Origin: Syntrophaceae bacterium
Lineage (GTDB): Bacteria > Desulfobacterota > Syntrophia > Syntrophales > UBA2210
Direction of reading: 5' to 3'
NCBI GenBank assembly: GCA_030619435.1
Contig: JAUXBI010000030.1
Span: forward strand, 1 to 10,777
DNA length: 10,777 nucleotides
The notes beneath the pieces are model-generated. The model was not told where the DNA came from and did not search any database. It saw only the letters and a program-made list of their open reading frames with translations. Position numbers and translations under genes: made by a program. Positions within the stretch are counted from its first letter, which is position 1; every line of letters begins with the position of its first letter. This document shows positions 6,697 to 10,777 of the stretch, in pieces.

Positions 6697-6867
6697 TACG
6701 GTTCACGGTTTACGGTTATCAGTTCACGGTTGAAGAACAGAGAATCCAAAATCTAATATCCAAAATGCTTTACCCGTTGGGACTCGCTAATCGTTGCATA
6801 GTTTATTTGAAAAACTGTGAACTGATAACCGTAAACTGTAAACCGCGAACTGTAAACCGATAAACCG
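6697..6867 (+). repeat. Dispersed palindromic repeat, copy 2 (after gspD)
   Basis: It begins directly after the gspD stop codon. The left arm is a run of 7-base units (ACGGTTC, ACGGTTT, ACGGTTA, TCAGTTC, ACGGTTG; 6698-6732). The centre (about 6733-6812) shares ATCCAAAATGCTT and CGTTGGGACTCGCTAATCGTTG-like sequence with copy 1. The right arm (6813-6867) is a longer run of AACYGTN-type units. Bases 6706-6731 and 6813-6838 are reverse complements at 24 of 26 positions, and both differences would be G-U wobbles in RNA, so a long hairpin is plausible. It carries no U-tract of a classical terminator but could still protect the gspD 3' end or reduce read-through. Between it and the next start (6868-6901) there is only the small hairpin listed separately. 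Confidence 0.87.
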
Positions 6868-6878
6868 TCGAAATGAAA

Positions 6879-6892
6879 CCTTCCGCGAAGGA
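6879..6892 (+). promoter_or_regulatory. Ribosome binding site within a small hairpin before the SBP gene
   Basis: CCTTC-CGC-GAAGG (6879-6891) can form a 5-bp stem with a 3-base loop. Its 3' side supplies the Shine-Dalgarno AAGGA (6888-6892), 9 bases before ATG 6902. The SD supports this start over ATG 6938, while the stem might lower initiation. A stem this short may be chance. Confidence 0.35.
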
Positions 6893-6901
6893 TCTTTACA
6901 G

Positions 6902-7879
6902 ATGATAAGTTTCGAGAAACTTCGTGCCGGTGAGAAAATGCGTATTACTTCTGGATTGCTGGCAACGGCTGTATGCCTCGTGTTCTTGTGGGCAGGCTTT
7001 GCGCAGGCCGTGGAGCATGATACAGCGAAGATTGCGGTACTGGTTTCACGAAACATCAAACCTTACGCCGAGGCCGTGGAAGGCATAGTAGCGGCTTTTG
7101 CGGAATCTCCGGGCGGGGAATTGAAGGTATTTTATCTGGACAAATTCCGTGGAAAGAACATGGCCCTCCTTTCCGGAGAACTTGCGGATGGAAAATTCAA
7201 GCTTTTTATTTCCGTCGGTCCCGAGGCCGCGCGTTTTATCTGGACGGATGAAGCGTTGGAAAGTTCCGCGAAACTTTATTCCGTAGTGCTCAATCCGGAA
7301 AAGGTGCTTGGCACGGCGAGCCCGCCCTGCGGAATATCTTTGAACATACCGGTTCAAGAACAGATTGAGATGATTGAACGCGGTCTTCCGGGGATATCGC
7401 GCGTGGGTCTTCTCTATGATCCCCGCTACAACTCCGATTTTTTTGAAGATGCGACAACTCGCGCTTTCTCCCGGGGGATAGAAATTGTCCCGCTTCAAGT
7501 ATCGTCGAAGAAAGAGATCCCGGGTGTGCTTAAGGATCACTGGGGGGATATTGACGCCCTCTGGCTTATTCCCGACCGCACCGTCATATCCGAGAGCATC
7601 ATCAAATACACCATAAAGGAATCACTCTTCAAAGCGGTGCCGGTTATCGGTTATAACCGCTTTTTTTATGAAAGCGGAGCCACTCTCGCCTTTGTCTTCG
7701 ATTATGAAGAACTGGGAAAACAATGCGCGATGAAGGCACTCAGCTTGCTGTCAGGGGAAATGTGCGGGAGAACAGGCCCATGCCCATGTTTCCACGTATG
7801 GATAAACATCAGGGTCATGAAGAAACTGGGAATAAAGATTGTTGAAGACCACATGTCTCCCATTGAGGTCGGGCCATGA
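6902..7879 (+). CDS. Periplasmic substrate-binding protein, ABC_sub_bind family
   Basis: 325 residues from ATG 6902 (AAGGA 9 bases upstream). ATG 6938 is an alternative that gives a more compact signal peptide, preceded by GGTGAG at very short spacing. A Sec signal peptide ends at AQA followed by VEHD (about residue 36), so the protein is exported. The mature part has the two-lobed alpha/beta look of type I binding proteins of the ABC_sub_bind (TrpX-like) group: KIAVLVSRNIKPYAEAVEG, LFISVGPEAARF, the IPVQEQIEMIERGLPGISRVGLLYDP segment, DALWLIPDRTVI, a VPVIGYNRFFYESGATLAFVFDYEELG segment, and a C-terminal helix (INIRVMKKLGIKI). Known members bind small solutes such as aromatic amino acids; the ligand here cannot be read from sequence. 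No permease or ATPase gene is adjacent. Instead the stop overlaps the histidine kinase start (ATGA), which points to a sensory role. A Cys cluster near the C-terminus (C288, C294, C296 with H298) is unusual. Confidence 0.82.
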   Translation: MISFEKLRAGEKMRITSGLLATAVCLVFLWAGFAQAVEHDTAKIAVLVSRNIKPYAEAVEGIVAAFAESPGGELKVFYLDKFRGKNMALLSGELADGKFKLFISVGPEAARFIWTDEALESSAKLYSVVLNPEKVLGTASPPCGISLNIPVQEQIEMIERGLPGISRVGLLYDPRYNSDFFEDATTRAFSRGIEIVPLQVSSKKEIPGVLKDHWGDIDALWLIPDRTVISESIIKYTIKESLFKAVPVIGYNRFFYESGATLAFVFDYEELGKQCAMKALSLLSGEMCGRTGPCPCFHVWINIRVMKKLGIKIVEDHMSPIEVGP

Positions 7880-9258
7880 GAAATCCGGGTATACATGCAA
7901 GACTCCTTATTGCCGTCTTTGCCATCATAGGGTGTACCACTTTTGCTTTGGGTTACATGGGCATGAATATTACACACCAGTTTGTGCAGACAAGATTTGA
8001 GGAGCGCATATCGTTCCTCGCAAAATATCTTGCGCTTAACGCGGAGTTAGGTATATTGATCGACGACAAACCCATGTTGCAGAGACTGGCGATCAACCTC
8101 TTGTCGGAAAAAGATGTGATGGGTGTCACTGTGTTCGACAGATCGGATGGGGAACTTGCCTCCATATTGAAAGAGACGGCAGAGCCTTTGTCCGTGATAG
8201 ATGTACCTGTCTTGCTCAGTAGATCTCAGGAGGTAAGCCCATTTCAGTGGAATGAGGATGCGGATGGGAATAACCTTCCGATCGGCAGGGTAAGGATTGT
8301 ATACAGCACTGGTGGTATAGAGCAACTTTTGATAAATATGAGGAGTCGTTTCATATGGCTTTCCTCCGGGATTGTAATGCTGGCGGCGGTGATCTTTTAT
8401 TTTCTTTCACACTCCCTGGTGGCTCCCCTTACGAAGCTTGCCCAGGCGGCGCGCGACGTCGAGAGAGGCAACCATGATATGCGGGTGCAGCCGGGTAGTC
8501 TCCCGGAGACGAGAGAGCTTGCTTTGGCCTTCAATTCCATGCTGGACTCTCTGGAGCGGAGCAGTAGCGCTCTTGAGGATGTCTATCGGAAAATGATTCA
8601 CCAGAAGAACCTGGCGGAGATGGGCAAGTTTTCTATGATGGTGGCGCATGAGGTGAAAAACCCCTTGAGTATCATCAAGAGTTCCCTGGATGTGCTGAAG
8701 GAAGATATGTCTATCACGGCTGACAATACCATGGTCCGCTATATGGAGGACGAGATACAGCGTCTTAACCGGCTGATTGAAGATTTTCTGGCGTTTGCTC
8801 ATCCGGCCAAGCCCATGTTCCGCAGGGTTGAGATAAATTCCCTGATAAGGGAGATCGTCATGAGGTTTGATCTACAGAAGGCTAAATTGCCCGTTAAGAT
8901 AAGTACAGACCTTCTTGAAGAACCCTGCCATGTGAACGCGGATCCTGACCTGATTATACGGGTGTTTGACAATATCCTGAAAAACGCCTTTGAAGCAAAT
9001 GGTGACAAGGGCATCGTAAACGTCAGCATATCGCGCGAGGGAGAGACGTTGTACATAGACGTGGAGGACCATGGAGGGGGGGTTGATCCCGAGAATATCG
9101 AGAAGATCTTCGAGCCTTTTTTTACGACGCGATCAAAGGGCTCAGGTCTGGGGCTTGCGTATGCCGTTCAGGTGCTGCGGACGCATGGTGGTGCTATCAC
9201 CGTGAAAAATAAAGGAGAAGGTGGGGCGGTGTTCCGGGTAACCCTGCCGATAGAATAA
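7876..9258 (+). CDS. Membrane sensor histidine kinase (NtrB/AtoS/ZraS-like)
   Basis: 460 residues. ATG 7876 overlaps the upstream stop, with GAGG at 7865-7868 as ribosome binding site. Two membrane helices (about 8-28 and 159-180) enclose a periplasmic sensor region of about 130 residues. I cannot assign that region firmly; it begins with a helical stretch and contains GVTVFDRSDGEL, reminiscent of Cache/PAS-like folds. A HAMP linker (about 180-235) leads to the phosphoacceptor H258 in VAHEVKNPLSII, typical of kinases paired with NtrC-family regulators. The ATP-binding domain has the N box (DNILKNAFEANGD, N366/N370), G1 (D398 in EDHGGGVD), F box (FEPFFTT) and G2 (GSGLGLAYAV, about 422-431), so it should be an active kinase. 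It probably phosphorylates the regulator 54 bases downstream and may take its signal from the binding protein encoded just upstream. The target pathway is unknown. Confidence 0.92.
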   Translation: MRNPGIHARLLIAVFAIIGCTTFALGYMGMNITHQFVQTRFEERISFLAKYLALNAELGILIDDKPMLQRLAINLLSEKDVMGVTVFDRSDGELASILKETAEPLSVIDVPVLLSRSQEVSPFQWNEDADGNNLPIGRVRIVYSTGGIEQLLINMRSRFIWLSSGIVMLAAVIFYFLSHSLVAPLTKLAQAARDVERGNHDMRVQPGSLPETRELALAFNSMLDSLERSSSALEDVYRKMIHQKNLAEMGKFSMMVAHEVKNPLSIIKSSLDVLKEDMSITADNTMVRYMEDEIQRLNRLIEDFLAFAHPAKPMFRRVEINSLIREIVMRFDLQKAKLPVKISTDLLEEPCHVNADPDLIIRVFDNILKNAFEANGDKGIVNVSISREGETLYIDVEDHGGGVDPENIEKIFEPFFTTRSKGSGLGLAYAVQVLRTHGGAITVKNKGEGGAVFRVTLPIE

Positions 9259-9280
9259 AAAAGGGGACAGACTGATTTTT
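9257..9280 (+). repeat. Short GGGGACAG-type interspersed element
   Basis: The kinase stop codon runs into an A-tract followed by GGGGACAGACTGATTTTT. From memory, strings of the form A-tract, GGGGACAG, short spacer, T-tract are dispersed intergenic repeats in many proteobacterial genomes, some linked to REP-associated transposases. Only one copy is in this window, so membership of such a family is recognition, not demonstration. The A-tract and T-tract could pair weakly, but this does not look like a good terminator. Confidence 0.45.
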
Positions 9281-9312
9281 GTGATTTGTTTGGAAAGGTG
9301 ACGGGAAACAGT

Positions 9313-10653
9313 ATGGTTCGTATACTGGTTGTGGATGACGAAGAGAAGATGAGACATCTCCTGTCCATCATGCTGGAGAGGAGAGGGTATCATGTGGATC
9401 AGGCCGGGGACGGGGTAGATGCCTTGAAAACGCTTGAAACTGTCCACTGTGATATGGTGATAACCGATGTGAAAATGCCGCGCATGGATGGCGAGACCCT
9501 GCTGAAAAGAATAATAAAGATGGACGAGCCCTGTCCGGTGGTATTTATCACCGCCTTCGCCACGGTAGAATCGGCTGTCGATATCATGCGGGCCGGAGCG
9601 GTTGATTACATCACAAAACCTTTCGAGGAAGAGCGCATACTGCTGACCGTGGAACGCACGCTGAACCTTTCGCGCATAATGGCTGAAAACAGGGATCTGA
9701 AGAAAGAGCTTCAGCAGACGGCCGGCTCAGAAGAGATAGTGTACGATTCTGTGAAGATGTCCGGGGTTATGGATCTTTCCGCAAGGGTGGCAGAGGGTGA
9801 CACGGCTGTGCTTATAACAGGGGAGTCGGGGACCGGAAAAGAACTTCTCGCCAAATATATCCACAACGCCAGCCCGCGCAGGGATAAGCGATTTGTTCCG
9901 GTGAACTGTGCGGCGATCTCGCCGAATCTTGTGGAGGCCGAGCTTTTCGGGCACGAAAAAGGCGCCTTTACCGGGGCGATCAGGAGAAACCAGGGCAGGT
10001 TTGAATATGCGGATGGCGGGACCCTTTTCCTTGATGAAATAGGCGATCTTTCACCCGAGGCTCAGGCGAAGCTCTTGAGGGTACTTCAAGAAAAAAAGAT
10101 CCAGAGGGTAGGCGGAAATGAGGAAATACCTGTTGATGTAAGAGTTATCTGCGCGACAAATCAGAATCTCGGAGAGCTTGCAAACAGGGGTGATTTTCGT
10201 CAGGATCTGTACTTTCGCATCAACGTCTTTCCTATTGAGCCCCCTCCACTGAGAGATCGCATGGACGATGTCGACCTTCTTGCCAGGCATTTTCTCCATC
10301 TCATGGGAGACGGATCAGAGATAAAACTGACAGATGGCGCAAAACGTGTGCTGAAAGAATATACATGGCCGGGGAATGTGAGGGAGCTTGCTAATGTTAT
10401 GGAAAGAGCAGTGATCCTGGCGGGGAGAGGTGGGTGCATAACGGCGGATACACTGTCCTTTCTCAGATCCCCATCACCCTTCGGCGCGGAATACAGCGAT
10501 TTTCAGCTTCCTCCCCAGGGTATAATGCTGGAGGAAATTGAAAGGGATTTTGTGAAACAGTCCCTCGCCATGACAAATAACAACCAGACGGCGGCAGCCA
10601 GGATGCTGGGGCTGACCAGGGCAAAGTTCAGGGTACTTATGAAACAGATATAA
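9313..10653 (+). CDS. Sigma-54-dependent response regulator, NtrC family
   Basis: 446 residues from ATG 9313, which places the standard regulator opening VRILVVDDEEKMRHLL at the N-terminus; GGAAAGG (9292-9298) or ACGGGAAA (9301-9308) may serve as ribosome binding site. An upstream TTG (9286) only adds a non-conserved extension. Receiver domain: acidic pair in VVDDEE, phosphoacceptor D52 (VITDVKMP), T in FITAFAT and K in ITKPF. The AAA+ domain has Walker A GESGTGKE (170-177), an intact sigma-54 contact loop GAFTGA (217-222), Walker B LFLDEIGD (D241, E242), an arginine-rich DLYFRINVF stretch and RDRMDDV. A Fis-type helix-turn-helix closes the protein (about 405-446, NNNQTAAARMLGLTRAKFRVL). All catalytic motifs are intact, so it should activate sigma-54 promoters once phosphorylated, presumably by the kinase encoded upstream. 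I found no good -24/-12 promoter in this window, so its targets are probably elsewhere. Confidence 0.95.
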   Translation: MVRILVVDDEEKMRHLLSIMLERRGYHVDQAGDGVDALKTLETVHCDMVITDVKMPRMDGETLLKRIIKMDEPCPVVFITAFATVESAVDIMRAGAVDYITKPFEEERILLTVERTLNLSRIMAENRDLKKELQQTAGSEEIVYDSVKMSGVMDLSARVAEGDTAVLITGESGTGKELLAKYIHNASPRRDKRFVPVNCAAISPNLVEAELFGHEKGAFTGAIRRNQGRFEYADGGTLFLDEIGDLSPEAQAKLLRVLQEKKIQRVGGNEEIPVDVRVICATNQNLGELANRGDFRQDLYFRINVFPIEPPPLRDRMDDVDLLARHFLHLMGDGSEIKLTDGAKRVLKEYTWPGNVRELANVMERAVILAGRGGCITADTLSFLRSPSPFGAEYSDFQLPPQGIMLEEIERDFVKQSLAMTNNNQTAAARMLGLTRAKFRVLMKQI

Positions 10654-10777
10654 GAACGGTTTACAGTTATCGGTTCACGGTTAAAAAAAACAGAATGTAG
10701 AGGAGAATTTATGGGGTCCTCTTTAGATGCAAAAGAATTAATTCAAGAGTTGAAATCAATATTCAAAATGCTTCAAT
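10654..10777 (+). repeat. Dispersed palindromic repeat, copy 3, interrupted and cut by window end
   Basis: It starts right after the regulator stop codon. Its left arm (10657-10682) matches the copy 1 arm at 25 of 26 positions. The central sequence resumes at about 10750 (TTGAAATCAATATTCAAAAT and CTTCAAT), matching copy 1 from about 1551. Between these lie about 50 bases (roughly 10696-10749) absent from copies 1 and 2; they carry a ribosome binding site and start codon. The right arm is beyond the window. Confidence 0.75.
10711..10777 (+). CDS. Start of an unrecognised reading frame inside repeat copy 3
   Basis: ATG 10711 is preceded at 5 bases by AGGAG (10701-10705), one of the better ribosome binding sites in the window. 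The frame stays open to the right edge for 22 codons, reading MGSSLDAKELIQELKS then IFKMLQ, a helical, charged N-terminus I do not recognise. The last 9 codons coincide with the shared repeat core. If the sequence continues like copy 1, this frame would stop after roughly 40 residues in total; otherwise it is the 5' end of a normal gene with a repeat-like start. Both are open. Confidence 0.4.
   Translation, partial: MGSSLDAKELIQELKSIFKMLQ

Noticed and set aside
6778..6797. Possible sigma-54 promoter (TGGGAC ... TTGC) in repeat copy 2, with a counterpart in copy 1.
   Set aside because: The spacing between the two elements is 10 bases, not 5, so GG and GC are not in the required -24/-12 register. 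Its conservation is explained by the repeat core.
1697..6919. Shared 10-mer TTTCGAGAAA at 1697-1706 and 6910-6919, each 40-50 bases past a repeat copy.
   Set aside because: Shared 10-mers are expected by chance many times in 10.8 kb, and the second lies inside a coding region. Not enough for an operator claim.
5641..9082. G7 runs in gspD (5641-5647) and the kinase gene (9076-9082) as phase-variation tracts.
   Set aside because: Both are short and encode glycines, in a loop and in the conserved G1 box. No sign of disrupted frames.
9286..9312. Upstream TTG start for the response regulator.
   Set aside because: It adds nine residues not seen in receivers, and it begins right after the GGGGACAG element. 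ATG 9313 gives the standard N-terminus.
10654..10700. Rho-independent terminator after the regulator gene.
   Set aside because: The sequence is the repeat left arm followed by an A-run, with no GC-rich hairpin plus T-tract on this strand.

Overview
The window is a roughly 50% GC bacterial stretch with every recognisable gene on the + strand. It holds the second half of a type II secretion system (T2SS, general secretory pathway) locus, followed by a three-gene sensory module. The T2SS content, a GspL shaped like a PilM-PilN fusion, an NtrC-type two-component pair and the style of the intergenic repeats suggest a Gram-negative (diderm) bacterium. My best guess is a deltaproteobacterial (Desulfobacterota-like) lineage; this is inferred from protein style, not from a marker gene.

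Region 1 (1-6696): gspJ (5'-truncated by the window edge), gspK, gspL, gspM, a gspC-like gene and gspD. J-K and L-M overlap by 1-4 bases, M-C abut exactly and C-D are 5 bases apart. Only K and L are separated, by about 250 bases filled with repeats. The encoded parts are minor pseudopilins J and K, the inner-membrane platform proteins L and M, the linker C and the outer-membrane secretin D. The order is unusual in that C and D close the operon instead of opening it. GspE, F, G, H and I are presumably upstream. GspC and GspD share a short motif (I-[DN]-T-P-F-G-x-I-K-x-R) outside their known domains, which I regard as one of the two best leads here. GspD also has an apparent lipobox, so it may reach the outer membrane without a separate pilotin.

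Region 2 (6902-10653): a periplasmic substrate-binding protein of the ABC_sub_bind type with no transporter genes beside it, overlapping by 4 bases with a membrane histidine kinase, then a sigma-54-dependent NtrC-family response regulator. The layout suggests a binding protein acting as the ligand sensor for the kinase.

Region 3 (intergenic): three same-strand copies of a dispersed repeat lie at 1507-1650, 6697-6867 and 10654-10777 (the last cut by the window end). Each has arms built of degenerate 7-base units (ACGGTTN on the left, AACYGTN on the right), and the two complete copies have a conserved core of about 80 bases. In copy 2 the arms can pair over 26 bases with only two G-U wobbles. 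The copies start at or near the stop codons of gspK, gspD and the regulator gene, so they bracket both gspL-M-C-D and the sensory module. A second 7-base-periodic block (ATAGCTN) overlaps the end of gspK, and a short GGGGACAG-type element sits between kinase and regulator. At the right edge a new reading frame with a strong ribosome binding site begins inside the third repeat copy. I see no RNA genes, CRISPR array, transposase gene or convincing promoter or terminator.
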